Source of the DNA: Halomonas litopenaei
GTDB lineage: Bacteria > Pseudomonadota > Gammaproteobacteria > Pseudomonadales > Halomonadaceae
Assembly: GCF_003045775.1 (NCBI RefSeq)
Contig: NZ_PXNS01000005.1
Location: 496,001 to 560,000, forward strand
Length of the DNA: 64,000 bases
Direction: 5' to 3'
Position numbers and translations under genes: made by a program. Numbering within the stretch: the first letter of the stretch is position 1; every line of letters begins with the position of its first letter. The notes beneath the pieces were generated by a model. It was not told the origin of the DNA, did not search any database, and was given only the letters and a program-made list of their open reading frames with translations. Of this stretch, positions 8,733 to 16,942 are shown in pieces.

Positions 8733-8779
8733 CGCCTCTCCACGCAAGTGGCCCTTCCACCGGCAGGAATGGAGAGGCG
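8733..8779. other. Inverted repeat at the 3' end of the toxin-antitoxin operon
   Basis: 10-bp perfect arms CGCCTCTCCA / TGGAGAGGCG enclose a 27-nt loop holding a smaller GTGG/CCAC stem. It begins just 3 bp after the antitoxin stop. It may terminate the operon or be the edge of the acquired segment; no T-run is present. Apart from this and the terminator at 8521, I see nothing in 8503-8782. Confidence 0.4.
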
Positions 8780-8782
8780 CGC

Positions 8783-9103
8783 TCAGCAAGCGATGGCCTG
8801 AATGCCTTTTTTCTGGATGACTGCCAGTAGCCTCAGCGCGGGCCCTCCAGGACGCTTCACGCCGCGCTCCCAGTCTGAGACCAGGTTCTTGCTGACGTTG
8901 AGGTAGCGAGCGAAGACAGACTGAGAAAGATTTTCGCGCTCGCGCAGCGCTCTGATGGCGTCGGGGGAAATCATTTCTACCGTGGTGAGGCAGCTCTCAT
9001 CGAAGTCGCGCATCGTTTGCTTGTCGACGGCGCCTACCTCGTGCAGAGCTTCCATGGTTTCATGGATCGCCGCCATCGCTTCGCTACGGTATTTCTTCGC
9101 CAT
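8783..9103 (-). CDS. HigA-type antitoxin, Xre-family helix-turn-helix
   Basis: A 106-residue antitoxin with a short helical N-terminus and a C-terminal Xre helix-turn-helix. The recognition part is ALRERENLSQSVFARYLNVSKNLVSDWERGVKRPGG. Proteins of this layout bind and neutralise the RelE-like toxin encoded just upstream and repress their own operon. The start codon lies inside the end of the toxin gene (20-bp overlap), so the two are translationally coupled, toxin first, as in higBA-type modules. Confidence 0.9.
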   Translation of the reverse strand: MAKKYRSEAMAAIHETMEALHEVGAVDKQTMRDFDESCLTTVEMISPDAIRALRERENLSQSVFARYLNVSKNLVSDWERGVKRPGGPALRLLAVIQKKGIQAIAC

Positions 9104-9488
9104 CGTCTTCCACCTCCAAAAAATGCCCCTTATGAATCAACTCGACCAGGTGCTCTTCTGACAGCTCGAGGATGTGTTGGGCGGCCCGTTTGAACGCAAC
9201 CTTTTCCTCGTCGCTGATATTGCTCTGTTGGCTCTTGGCGAAGCCGTAAACGAAGAAGGCTCGGTGTGCCTGGCGGTAGAGGATGATCGTGCGGTAGCCG
9301 TCTGACTTGCCTTGCCCGGGACGAGCCACCCGCTGCTTGATCACGCCTCCGCCCAGGTCAGCATCGATCAAGCCCCGTTCCGCTCGCTGGATAGCGTCGC
9401 GCAGCGCGGCGGCGTCAAGTTTCTGTTTTCTGGCGAAGCGTTCAAACCAGGCGTTCTTGAAGATCCTTACCGGCCGTGTCCTTGCCAT
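9084..9488 (-). CDS. RelE/HigB-type toxin
   Basis: A 134-residue toxin of the longer RelE-like group (as in HigB2-type modules), expected to be a ribosome-dependent mRNA endonuclease. Recognisable parts are RPVRIFKNAWFERFARKQ at the N-terminus, the GGGVIKQRVARPGQGKSDGYRTII core with basic residues, and a FFVYGFAKSQQSNIS strand. The C-terminal 30 residues are acidic and helical. No Shine-Dalgarno sequence is visible before the ATG at 9488, and the DNA just upstream is an inverted repeat (GTAG-N4-CTAC) beside TATGTA, so the mRNA may be nearly leaderless and the repeat may be the antitoxin's operator. Confidence 0.88.
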   Translation of the reverse strand: MARTRPVRIFKNAWFERFARKQKLDAAALRDAIQRAERGLIDADLGGGVIKQRVARPGQGKSDGYRTIILYRQAHRAFFVYGFAKSQQSNISDEEKVAFKRAAQHILELSEEHLVELIHKGHFLEVEDDGEEIP

Positions 9489-9603
9489 TCGTAGTGTACT
9501 ACATAGTGTGACATCATGCGGCCCACAGCAACTGTCCTGCCTGCAGCAGGGCGTTGCAGGGCAGTGTCTCCTTTTCGATGCATAAGACGCGGGGCATCAA
9601 GCA

Positions 9604-9644
9604 GAAAAAGAGAAAGGCAGAGCGGCCGGACGATGTCCAGCCGC
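9604..9644 (-). terminator. Intrinsic terminator after baeR
   Basis: On the minus strand, a 10-bp stem with one mismatch (9622-9644, loop ATC) is followed by a T-rich tract, TCTGCCTTTCTCTTTTTC. It lies about 35 bp past the baeR stop. Confidence 0.75.
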
Positions 9645-9679
9645 CGGGGGACGGTTGCCATGACAGGCAGCCCCGGGGA

Positions 9680-10387
9680 TCACTCTTCCGGCTGGTACTT
9701 GTAACCGACGCCGTAGACGGAGCGGATGATTTCCCGCTCGGGCCAGATATCGGCGATCTTCTTGCGCAGCTTCTTGATGTGGCTGTCCACGGTGCGCTCG
9801 GAGACGATGCGGTGGTCGCGGTACATGTGGTCCATCAACTGCTCACGGGCGAAGATTCGCCCCGGTGAGTGCATCATCACCTTGAGCAACTGGAATTCCA
9901 CCGCGGTGAGGCCCAGGTCCTGACCGTCGGCCAGGGCGCGCCAGCCGCTTTCGTCCAGCACCAGGTCGTGGTTGGCTTCGCTGTCCTGCTGGTGTGCCTG
10001 GCTGCGGCGCAGCACGGCCTTGACCCGGGCGACCACCTCGCGCGGGCTGAACGGCTTGCAGATGTAGTCGTCGGCACCCAGTTCGAGGCCCAGCAGGCGG
10101 TCGACCTCCTCGACTCGGGCGGTCAGCATCACCACCGCGATATCGGGCCAGCGCTGACGGATCTCGCGGCACAGGGTCAGGCCGTCGGTGCCAGGCAGCA
10201 TCAGGTCCAGCAGCACCAGGCTGGGGCGCGACTCGGCCTCGCTGAGGTAGCCGACCACCTGGTCGCCGTGGTCGATATGGTGGGTGGCGTAGCCGCTGCC
10301 CTCCAGGTAGTCCGCCACCAGACGGGCGATCTTGGGTTCGTCCTCGACGATCAGGATGTCGTCGAGACTGGCGTCGGTGTCGTTCAT
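9680..10387 (-). CDS. baeR: Envelope-stress response regulator BaeR
   Basis: A 235-residue OmpR/PhoB-type response regulator. The receiver domain holds acidic residues in IVEDEPK, phospho-acceptor Asp61 in LLDLMLPGTDG and Lys111 in YICKPFSPRE. A winged-helix DNA-binding domain follows (TVDSHIKKLRKKI, SVYGVGYKY). The block MLPGTDGLTLCREIR and GLELGADDYICKP match E. coli BaeR almost word for word. BaeSR responds to envelope damage and toxic compounds and switches on efflux pumps and spy. It overlaps the kinase gene by 4 bp (ATGA), forming one operon read leftward. Confidence 0.92.
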   Translation of the reverse strand: MNDTDASLDDILIVEDEPKIARLVADYLEGSGYATHHIDHGDQVVGYLSEAESRPSLVLLDLMLPGTDGLTLCREIRQRWPDIAVVMLTARVEEVDRLLGLELGADDYICKPFSPREVVARVKAVLRRSQAHQQDSEANHDLVLDESGWRALADGQDLGLTAVEFQLLKVMMHSPGRIFAREQLMDHMYRDHRIVSERTVDSHIKKLRKKIADIWPEREIIRSVYGVGYKYQPEE

Positions 10388-11823
10388 TCATCGTCCTCGT
10401 GCTGCTGATGGTCCGGCAGGGCCGGAAAACGCAGGGTCCAGCATAACCCGCCAAGCTCGGAAGGGGAGGGGCGCATGTCGGTGTCGTGGGCGCGGGCCAG
10501 GGCGGTGGCGATGGACAGCCCCAGGCCGCTGCCGCCGCTTGAACGGTTGCGCGAGCCTTCCACCCGGTAGAGGCGTTCGGTCAGCCGAGGCAGTTCGTTG
10601 ACCGGTACCCCGGGGGCGCTGTCTTCCCAGCGCAGCACCCAGTCGTCGGCCTCACGCCGCAGCGATACCTTCAGGCGCCCCGGCGCCTGGGTGTAGGCGC
10701 AGGTATTGTCGATCAGGTTGTTCCATAGCTGGCGCAGACGCTGCAGGTCGCCGCGAATCCACGCCGGGCCCTGAATATCGTGCTCAAGGGTCAGGCCATG
10801 ATCGGCAAGCCAGCCCTCGGCTTCGTCCAGCCGGGTGGCCAGTTGCTCGCCCAGGTCCAGCGGTGCGAGCTGGACTTCCAGCGCGCCGGCGTCGCTCTGG
10901 GACAGCAGGCGCAGGTCGGCGACCAGGCGCTCTAGCTGGCCGACCTCCTGGGACAGCGAACGCAGGTTGTCCTGGTCGAGGGCGCGAATGCCGTCCTGCA
11001 TCGCTTCTATCTCGCCGCGCAGCACCGCCAGTGGGGTACGCAGCTCATGGGCGATGTCGGAAACCCAGCGAGTACGCGCCTCGCGGCTGGCTTCCAGGGT
11101 TTCCGCCAGCACATTGAAGTCGTGGGACAGGCTGGATAGCTCGTCGCGACCGCGCTCCGGCAGGCGGATGCTGTAGTCGCCCTCGGTCAGCCGGCGGGTG
11201 GCCAGCGCCATGCCGCGGGCGCGTCGGCCCATCCACCAGGACAGGGCGGCGGCCAGCAGCAGCGAGGTCAGCGCCAGGGCGATGACGATGATGGTCAGGT
11301 TGCGTTGCTGCTGGGCCAGAAACAGTCGGTCCATGCGTGCCATCAACTGCTCCGGCGGGCGATAGCCCAGGGTGCCGACCTGGCGGCCCGCGCTCATCAC
11401 CGGCAGCCAGCGCAGTTCGGCGGCCATGTCGTCCTTGTCCGGGGGCAGGCCGATCACCGGCAGGCCGCTTTCGTCATGGAGCACGAAGTCCCTGGGGTCG
11501 CCCAGGTCGCCTTCGATGCTCATCGGCGGCAGGTTGTCGCCGGGCCAAAGCTGGCGGCGTACCAGGTGGTGCCAGGCGCGCGGCGACTGGCGCAGCCACT
11601 GCCAGTTCTGGCGTCGCGCCCAGGCCTCGCCGAGGCCTTCCGCCAGGGTCTCGGCGCGCTGGGTCTGGGAGCGGTCGAGGTACTCGATGAAGCCCTGGTC
11701 GAGGCTGCGCGAAATCGCCACGAACACCAGCCCGGCGATGGCCACATTGACCACCAGGATGATGACGAAGAGCTTCAGACCCAGACGTGAGAAGGCCGGG
11801 CGAAACAGGCGTTTCGCGGACAT
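10384..11823 (-). CDS. baeS: Envelope-stress sensor histidine kinase BaeS
   Basis: A 479-residue membrane kinase. Helix 1 is near residues 14-36, followed by a periplasmic domain of about 135 residues, helix 2 near 175-197, a HAMP linker, then the dimerisation domain with phospho-accepting His259 in VSDIAHELRTPL. The ATPase domain contains an N-box (LWNNLIDNTCAYT) and a SSGGSGLGLSIA G-box. The start at 11823 has an AAGGAA site; a longer frame upstream lacks one. It is co-transcribed with baeR. One oddity: the extreme C-terminal catalytic strand is short after the G-box. Confidence 0.9.
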   Translation of the reverse strand: MSAKRLFRPAFSRLGLKLFVIILVVNVAIAGLVFVAISRSLDQGFIEYLDRSQTQRAETLAEGLGEAWARRQNWQWLRQSPRAWHHLVRRQLWPGDNLPPMSIEGDLGDPRDFVLHDESGLPVIGLPPDKDDMAAELRWLPVMSAGRQVGTLGYRPPEQLMARMDRLFLAQQQRNLTIIVIALALTSLLLAAALSWWMGRRARGMALATRRLTEGDYSIRLPERGRDELSSLSHDFNVLAETLEASREARTRWVSDIAHELRTPLAVLRGEIEAMQDGIRALDQDNLRSLSQEVGQLERLVADLRLLSQSDAGALEVQLAPLDLGEQLATRLDEAEGWLADHGLTLEHDIQGPAWIRGDLQRLRQLWNNLIDNTCAYTQAPGRLKVSLRREADDWVLRWEDSAPGVPVNELPRLTERLYRVEGSRNRSSGGSGLGLSIATALARAHDTDMRPSPSELGGLCWTLRFPALPDHQQHEDDE

Positions 11824-11971
11824 GCGACGATTCCTTGACCGAAATGGCGAAAAAGATGAACACAGCATGCCATCGTCGGCGCCAAAAAGGCGCCAATAAC
11901 GGTGAAACCTTTGTGCAGCCTTCGCCGACGGATGAGTCGAGCGTTCACCTCAGTCCGTAGCGGTCATACCG

Positions 11972-13099
11972 TCAGGGACAGCTTTCCCCGATCAGCAGTC
12001 GCGTTCCCAATAGGCGGTTCTCGGCGGGTTCCAGACCCAGCACCATGCGCGCGGCGACGCGCCCCTTCTCGATGCTGTCCTGGCGCACGGTGGTCAGTCG
12101 TGGGGCTCGGTACTGGCCTTCTTCGATACCGTCGAAGCCGGTCAGGCGCAGGTCCTCGGGGACGCGGATGCCACGCTGTTCGGCCAGGGTCAGGACGGTC
12201 AGGGCGATGCGGTCGGACATGCACAAAAGCAGATCCGGGCGCTGTTCTGCAGGCAGGTCGAGGATCTCCTCGATCACCGTGGCGCAGACCGCGTGGGTGT
12301 TCTCGTCGATGTTCCACACCGGGACGCTGGTGGGGTCGATGTCGTGTTCGTCCAGGGCGCGGTGGAAACCGTCCAGGCGCGAGCGGGTGATGGTGCGATG
12401 GGCATCGAGACAGCGATGCTCGGCACTCACCGGGCCATTATAGGATTCATCGATCAAGCGCAGGCTGAGGATGCCGACCCGCCGTGGACGTTTTTTCAGT
12501 GCGTGGCAGGCGATGGCGTGGCAGGCCGGTTCGTTGTCGATATGGACGGTGGGGCGGGCATCGATATGGAAATCCACCCCGACCAGTGGACGCTGGGCCG
12601 GCAGCTCGTTGATCAGCCGATCCCCGGGCATCAGACCATAGACGACAAAGCCGTCGGCCATGCTGGCGGAGCCCGGGTGACAGAGTGCGTCGGCGTGACG
12701 GGGAGATTCGGGCTGACGTCCCGACAGCAGCAGCAGGGTGTGCCCGTGGGCGTCGAGCACCTCGGTGATGCCGGTCAGAAGCTCGCTTGAAACCGCGTCG
12801 TTGAGGCTGTAGGTCAGGGTCTCTGCCAGCACCACCGCGACGATGCGGGACTGCCCGGTACGCAGGCTGCGGGCCCTGGCGTCGGGGCCGCGGTAGCCCA
12901 GGCGTCGGGCCTCCTCGAGGATGTGCTCGCGCAGGGCGCGAGACAACTGATCGGGGCGATTGAAGGCGTTGGAGACGGTGGCCGTAGAGACCCCAAGTCG
13001 CTGGGCCAGATTCTTCAGGGTGATGGGGCGGTCCTCAGGATTCACCACGGGCTTGTCTTCCTTGCTGCGTGCACTCGACAGCATAAAGCGCTGGGCCAC
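11972..13099 (-). CDS. LacI-family transcriptional regulator
   Basis: A 375-residue regulator with a LacI helix-turn-helix (ITLKNLAQRLGVSTATVSNAFNRPDQLS, about residues 26-53), a hinge helix (RARSLRTGQS), and a periplasmic-binding-protein-like effector domain (IVAVVLAETLTYS to RLTGFDGIEEGQY). The hinge and ligand domain are complete. The N-terminal 25 residues before the helix-turn-helix are unusually long, so a start slightly inside (13084) is possible. No sugar or nucleoside operon is adjacent, so its target is unknown. The 5' side abuts the 49-bp tandem array. Confidence 0.88.
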   Translation of the reverse strand: MAQRFMLSSARSKEDKPVVNPEDRPITLKNLAQRLGVSTATVSNAFNRPDQLSRALREHILEEARRLGYRGPDARARSLRTGQSRIVAVVLAETLTYSLNDAVSSELLTGITEVLDAHGHTLLLLSGRQPESPRHADALCHPGSASMADGFVVYGLMPGDRLINELPAQRPLVGVDFHIDARPTVHIDNEPACHAIACHALKKRPRRVGILSLRLIDESYNGPVSAEHRCLDAHRTITRSRLDGFHRALDEHDIDPTSVPVWNIDENTHAVCATVIEEILDLPAEQRPDLLLCMSDRIALTVLTLAEQRGIRVPEDLRLTGFDGIEEGQYRAPRLTTVRQDSIEKGRVAARMVLGLEPAENRLLGTRLLIGESCP

Positions 13100-13141
13100 C
13101 GGGCGTCACGGCTTGGCAGCGCAACCGGGCATCTTATTCCA

Positions 13142-13470
13142 GCATCACAGCGCTACCGAAAAGCGCTGAATGAGGGGTTGTCGTGATCCGGCATCATAGG
13201 GCGACCACAAAGCGCTGAATGAGTGGTTGTTGCGAACCGGCATCAGAGTGCTTCCATAAAGCGCTGAATGAGTGGTTGTCGTGATCCGGCATCATAGGGC
13301 CGCCATAAAGTGCTGAATGAGTGGTTGTTGCGACCCGGCATCATAGTGCTTCCATAAAGCGCTGAATGAGTGGTTGTCGTGATCCGGCATCATAGGGCGA
13401 CCATAAAGTGCTGAATGAGTGGTTGTTGCGACCCGGCATCATAGGGCGACCAGAAACAAAATGAGTGGTG
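13142..13470. repeat. 49-bp tandem repeat array, six units plus a decayed seventh
   Basis: The landmark AAGCGCTGAA (or AAGTGCTGAA) recurs at 13161, 13210, 13259, 13308, 13357 and 13406, exactly 49 bp apart. Units alternate between two versions (TGTCGTGATCCGG and TGTTGCGACCCGG; GGGCGACCATAAAG and TGCTTCCATAAAG), so the array has a 98-bp higher-order period. The last unit decays into the 3' end of the LysO-like gene, whose stop codon falls inside it. There are no unique spacers, so it is not a CRISPR. It fills the space between the LacI and LysO-like genes. Confidence 0.92.
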
Positions 13471-14365
13471 GTGACAGCAGCGACAGGATAAAGCCGCTGA
13501 CCACGGCGATGGGCACGCAGCGCACGCCACCGTGCTGCTGGATCACCGGCAGGGTGAAGTCCATCGAGGTGGCACCGCCATAACCGATCGCCAGGGGTGC
13601 GTAGCGTCGCATGACCAGCGGAATCAGCACGAAGGCCAGCAGTTCCCGGGTCAGGTCGTTGAAGAAGGCGACGCCGCCCAGGGCCGGCCCCAGGTGTTCG
13701 CCGATCAGAATGCCGGACAGCGAATACCAGCCGAAGCCCGAGGCCATGGCCAGGCCCTCGTTCCAGGCGAGCCCGAGCATCGGCGCCGCGGCCAGCCCCC
13801 CGGCCAGCGAGCTTGCCGCCAGGGTCACGGCGATGAACAGGCCATGACGATTGAGCAGGATCTGTTTGAGCGGCATGCCGGAGTTGCGCAGCTGGCAGCC
13901 GATCAGCGCCAGCAGTACGTAGAGCACCCATTCTGCCAGGTGTTCCGCCAGCTCGAAGGGCGTCGTTCCCCAGCGTCCCACCAGCATCAGCCCGATGACC
14001 AGTCCGGCGATCACCACCCCGACCAGTGACAACGAACCCGCCATGGCCGCCAGCTTGCTGGTCGGGGCGCCGTCGATCACGCGTTTTTCGCCAAGGTCCA
14101 GGCGCAGTCGACGCGACAGCCACCACAGGGCGGCCAGGTTGAAGGCCGAGATGACCACGAACAGCAACAGCGCCTGACCGCCCATGCGCGACAGCTGCGT
14201 GCCCAGGTCGGGCAGGCCCGCCAGGCTCACCCCCATCAACAGCAGGATCAGGTAGATCGATGCGCTGACGCCGCGATTGATCCAGGCCATGACGCTTGCG
14301 CGGCGTACCGGTACCAGATAGCCCAGCACCAGCGGCAGCAGCACGATCAACAGACCGGTGAACAT
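13439..14365 (-). CDS. lysO: LysO-family lysine exporter
   Basis: A 308-residue inner-membrane protein with about eight hydrophobic segments, matching E. coli LysO (YbjE) in length and layout. Recognisable stretches include LVPVRRASVMAWINRGVSASIYLILLLMG at the start, the SGFGWYSLSGILI segment and the GATSMDFTLPVIQQHGG segment, both conserved in this family. LysO exports L-lysine and toxic analogues. The last codons and stop lie in the decayed end of the 49-bp array, so the C-terminus may vary between strains. It is a single-gene unit with a 348-bp upstream spacer. Confidence 0.87.
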   Translation of the reverse strand: MFTGLLIVLLPLVLGYLVPVRRASVMAWINRGVSASIYLILLLMGVSLAGLPDLGTQLSRMGGQALLLFVVISAFNLAALWWLSRRLRLDLGEKRVIDGAPTSKLAAMAGSLSLVGVVIAGLVIGLMLVGRWGTTPFELAEHLAEWVLYVLLALIGCQLRNSGMPLKQILLNRHGLFIAVTLAASSLAGGLAAAPMLGLAWNEGLAMASGFGWYSLSGILIGEHLGPALGGVAFFNDLTRELLAFVLIPLVMRRYAPLAIGYGGATSMDFTLPVIQQHGGVRCVPIAVVSGFILSLLSPPLILFLVAL

Positions 14366-14713
14366 GAACGAACTTCCTTGCTCGATGGAGGCGGTGCGTG
14401 TCGGTCAGGCACCGCATCGATGAATTGCTGCGCTCGTGAGCCCGTCCGTCGAGGATGAGCAGGACAAATCGGTGGTCAACGGCGCGACCAAAAGCGCAAT
14501 ACTCTATGCAAGTTTCACAAGGGAGAAAAGACGACCAAAGCGTCAGTGGTCGGCAAGATCGGCGCCTTACCCCGGACGCCGACAAGGCATCCTGGCAACG
14601 AGCCGCCGGCCTCGGCGGGGCGGAAGGCCGGATGGTGGTGAGGCAGGGCGGCTGAACGAGCGCCTGACCAAGCGCGCAAAAAGGCGCCCGAGGAAGGGAG
14701 AGACGGAGCAGCT
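14366..14713. other. Intergenic region between lysO and the DUF3108-like gene
   Basis: This 348-bp stretch has no convincing gene. On the minus strand it carries a terminator-like hairpin (14525-14552) and, just after it, an AT-richer patch (CTTGTGAAACTTGCATAGAG) that is a plausible but unproven lysO promoter. I looked for the conserved blocks of a lysine riboswitch and did not find them. Confidence 0.4.
14525..14552 (-). terminator. Possible terminator after the DUF3108-like gene
   Basis: On the minus strand CGACCA-N9-TGGTCG is followed by TCTTTTCT. It lies about 160 bp past the stop of the DUF3108-like gene and just ahead of the presumed lysO promoter. Confidence 0.45.
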
Positions 14714-15403
14714 TCAGTTGTTGGAAGTGGCCAAGGAGGTCAGGCTCAGCCGACTGACCCGCTCGCCGCGTTTGATGTAGTCCACTCCCAGCAGCAGGCC
14801 GGGCAGGTCCGGGTGGAAGGCCACGACCATGTGGCGGTCGTCCTTGCCGGGCTCGACCAGGCGGACCCGCAGGGCGTCCACCATGCGCCCGTTCACGTCG
14901 ATGGCGGCGGTGGGCAGAGGGCTTGCGACCAGGGTCTCGATGTCGCCCTTGTGATCGAGATAGTGAATCTCGCAGCCGCTGGCGCAGCGCTCTCGCTGGA
15001 CGCTACGTGACAGATCCACCAGTGCGGTCTGACGGTCGGGGTGACGCTGAAGCTGACGGTTGTCCAGTCGGTAGCTCTTGCCGATGCCCAGCAGACGATA
15101 GCCACTGGAATAGCCCAGCGCACGCAAGCCGTCGCCGTTCTCGGCGAAGCGCGCGGTTTCCTGACCTTCGGCGATGGCCACCTGGGCGCGCATGTCGCTG
15201 CGCCAGTGATCGCCTTCGCGGTACACCCGATGATGCACGGTGGCATCGGGCCAGCCATCCACCGACAGGTGGTAGCGGGCATCGAAGCTGGCCATCGATG
15301 CGGCTTGTGCCGCAAACGGCAGCAAGAACAGTAGCCATAGCAGCCCCGCCGCGAGGCGCGGGCGAAGAGACGGCGAGCGGTAGGCGATGGAGTTGCTGGG
15401 CAT
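14714..15403 (-). CDS. Secreted DUF3108-like protein
   Basis: A 229-residue protein with a signal peptide (LRPRLAAGLLWLLFLLPFAAQAA) and a beta-rich body: SFDARYHLSVDGWPDATVHH, then alternating strands, then DALRVRLVEPGKDDRHMVVAFHPDLPGLLLGVDYIKRG. This pattern of a short secreted beta protein that reports on a lipid-like cavity fits DUF3108. Function is unknown. Its two internal Cys (RCASGC) are close together and might form a disulfide. It is transcribed divergently from the DJ-1 family gene. Confidence 0.65.
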   Translation of the reverse strand: MPSNSIAYRSPSLRPRLAAGLLWLLFLLPFAAQAASMASFDARYHLSVDGWPDATVHHRVYREGDHWRSDMRAQVAIAEGQETARFAENGDGLRALGYSSGYRLLGIGKSYRLDNRQLQRHPDRQTALVDLSRSVQRERCASGCEIHYLDHKGDIETLVASPLPTAAIDVNGRMVDALRVRLVEPGKDDRHMVVAFHPDLPGLLLGVDYIKRGERVSRLSLTSLATSNN

Positions 15404-15578
15404 AGTAGCGTCCGCTGCTTGAGTGGCATATGGAAACGAGCTGTCACCTTGGGAGGCCGGTGCGCCCTGAAGGTTCCCCGGCGGGCTGGCAGAAGCACGG
15501 TCCAGTGGTTACGCTGCATTACAGCATGGTCGCCATCATGACCCTGCGCCGCCCCTCAATGACCAAGGAGTTTGCCAC

Positions 15579-16136
15579 ATGGCACGTTTGCTGCTGCTCG
15601 CGGGAGATTTTGTCGAGGACTACGAAATCATGGTGCCCTTCCAGGCGCTGCAGGCCATGGGGCATCGTGTCGATGCGGTGTGCCCCGACAAGAAGGAAGG
15701 CGACAAGGTCAAGACCGCCATCCATGACTTCGAGGGCGACCAGACCTACACCGAAAAGGCCGGGCATCTGTTCGCGCTCAACGAGACCTTCGCCGACATC
15801 ACCCTGGCCGACTACGACGCCCTGGTCATCCCCGGTGGGCGAGCGCCGGAGTACCTGCGCCTGGACGAGCGCGTGCTGGAAGTGGTGCGCCACTTCGTCG
15901 ACAGCGAGAAGCCGGTGGCCGCTGTCTGCCACGGCGCCCAGCTTCTGGCGGCGGCGGTGTCACTGTCTGGACATCGTATCTCGGCCTATCCCGCCTGCGC
16001 CCCCGAGGTACGCCTGGCGGGTGGCGAATTCGTCGACATCGAAGTGACCGACGCCATCACCTGCGGCAAGTTCGTGACCGCGCCGGCCTGGCCCGCGCAC
16101 CCGGAGTGGCTGCGCCAGCTCAACGAATTGCTGTAG
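15579..16136 (+). CDS. DJ-1/PfpI family protein
   Basis: A 185-residue protein of the DJ-1/PfpI superfamily. The nucleophile elbow is [11 protein letters not shown] with Cys117 followed by His118, and the conserved Glu is in [10 protein letters not shown] (residue 13 or 16). Members include proteases and glyoxalase/deglycase-like enzymes (YhbO, YajL types). The presence of [16 protein letters not shown] and [11 protein letters not shown] favours the PfpI/YhbO side. It sits beside an old-yellow-enzyme cluster, so a role in reactive-carbonyl stress is a reasonable inference. An AAGGAG site precedes the start. Confidence 0.9.
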   Translation: MARLLLLAGDFVEDYEIMVPFQALQAMGHRVDAVCPDKKEGDKVKTAIHDFEGDQTYTEKAGHLFALNETFADITLADYDALVIPGGRAPEYLRLDERVLEVVRHFVDSEKPVAAVCHGAQLLAAAVSLSGHRISAYPACAPEVRLAGGEFVDIEVTDAITCGKFVTAPAWPAHPEWLRQLNELL

Positions 16137-16156
16137 GCCCGCCAGTCCGGCCCCTT

Positions 16157-16182
16157 CTGGCCTGGGTACAGGCCCAGGCCAG
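16157..16182. terminator. Hairpin after the DJ-1 family gene
   Basis: 10-bp perfect arms CTGGCCTGGG / CCCAGGCCAG with a 6-nt loop, 20 bp past the stop codon. No T-run, so its strength as a terminator is uncertain. Confidence 0.4.
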
Positions 16183-16246
16183 GAGTGAGTCCAGTCCCCC
16201 TGGAAACCTGGCCGCTGGGCTCTTGGCAGAAAGCCACTTGACGACG

Positions 16247-16265
16247 ACTAGACGACTGGTCTAGT
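16247..16265. promoter_or_regulatory. Operator before the TetR gene
   Basis: A perfect inverted repeat ACTAGAC-N5-GTCTAGT, 9 bp upstream of the TetR start codon. It shares the 9-bp core ACTGGTCTA with the palindrome at 16929 that precedes the OYE gene, so both are probably bound by the TetR protein between them. Confidence 0.75.
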
Positions 16266-16274
16266 GTCTGGGGC

Positions 16275-16859
16275 ATGACAACCAAGGCTCCTACACGTGA
16301 CCTGTTGATACAGGTCGGCATGAACACCTTTGCCGAGCACGGCTATACGGCGACGGGCATCAATACGGTGCTCAAGGCTGCTGGCGTGCCCAAGGGTTCC
16401 TTCTACCACTACTTCTCCAGCAAGGAGGCCTTCGGCCTTGCCGTGGTCGAGGTGTTCGCCGAAGACTACGACGAGCGCTTCCAGGCGCTGCTGGTGAATT
16501 CCCACGACGCCCCCGTTGCGCGCCTGCGCCACTATTTTGAAGACGTGCGCCAGGCGATGGCCGAGTGCGGCCACACCCGGGGTTGCCTGATCGGTACCCT
16601 CGGCCAGGAAATGTCATCCCAGAGCGATTGCCTGCGCGATGCCCTGGACGCCATCTTCAAGCGCTGGGAAGGCTACTTCACCAGCTGCCTCAAGGAAGGC
16701 CAGGCCGACGGCAGCGTGCGTGACGACATCACGCCCCAGGCCATGGCGGCCTTTATTCTGGCGGGCTGGCAGGGGGCTCTGCTGCGCTCCAAGATGGCCA
16801 GAACCTGTGAGCCACTGACCGAATTCGAGAATACGTTACTGGCCTGTATCAAACGCTAA
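16275..16859 (+). CDS. TetR-family regulator, NemR/AcuR type
   Basis: A 194-residue repressor with an N-terminal TetR helix-turn-helix (FAEHGYTATGINTVLKAAGVPKGSFYHYFSSKEAFG). The PKGSFYHYFSSKEAFG block is diagnostic of the NemR/AcuR subgroup. The ligand domain holds Cys residues at about 101 and 107 (ECGHTRGCLIGTLGQE), the region where NemR carries its redox- and electrophile-sensing cysteine. It would derepress the downstream old yellow enzyme on exposure to electrophiles, quinones or hypochlorite. Matching palindromes sit at its own promoter and before the OYE gene. Confidence 0.88.
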   Translation: MTTKAPTRDLLIQVGMNTFAEHGYTATGINTVLKAAGVPKGSFYHYFSSKEAFGLAVVEVFAEDYDERFQALLVNSHDAPVARLRHYFEDVRQAMAECGHTRGCLIGTLGQEMSSQSDCLRDALDAIFKRWEGYFTSCLKEGQADGSVRDDITPQAMAAFILAGWQGALLRSKMARTCEPLTEFENTLLACIKR

Positions 16860-16928
16860 CGCATCGAGGTGAAGGCGTGGCAGGGTGGGTCCTCTATTCC
16901 CCTGCCGTTTTCTTGGCCCTAAGTAATA

Positions 16929-16942
16929 ATAGACTGGTCTAT
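16929..16942. promoter_or_regulatory. Operator before the old yellow enzyme gene
   Basis: A perfect palindrome ATAGAC-TG-GTCTAT with core TAGACTGGTCTA, resembling the NemR box as I recall it. It lies about 200 bp before the OYE start. A possible promoter (TTGATA at 16971, TACGGT at 16993, 16-nt spacing) lies just downstream. Confidence 0.72.

Noticed and set aside
8578..8760. 60-residue minus-strand frame next to the toxin-antitoxin pair
   Set aside because: No ribosome site, no recognisable features and irregular composition.
13142..13470. CRISPR array
   Set aside because: Units are contiguous 49-bp repeats with no unique spacers and no cas genes nearby.
13341..14585. 414-residue minus-strand frame through the repeat array and lysO
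   Set aside because: Out of frame with the recognisable LysO protein; the long open frame arises from GC bias and the 49-bp repeats.
14366..14713. Lysine riboswitch upstream of lysO
   Set aside because: The conserved L-box blocks could not be found; only a terminator-like hairpin and a possible promoter are present.
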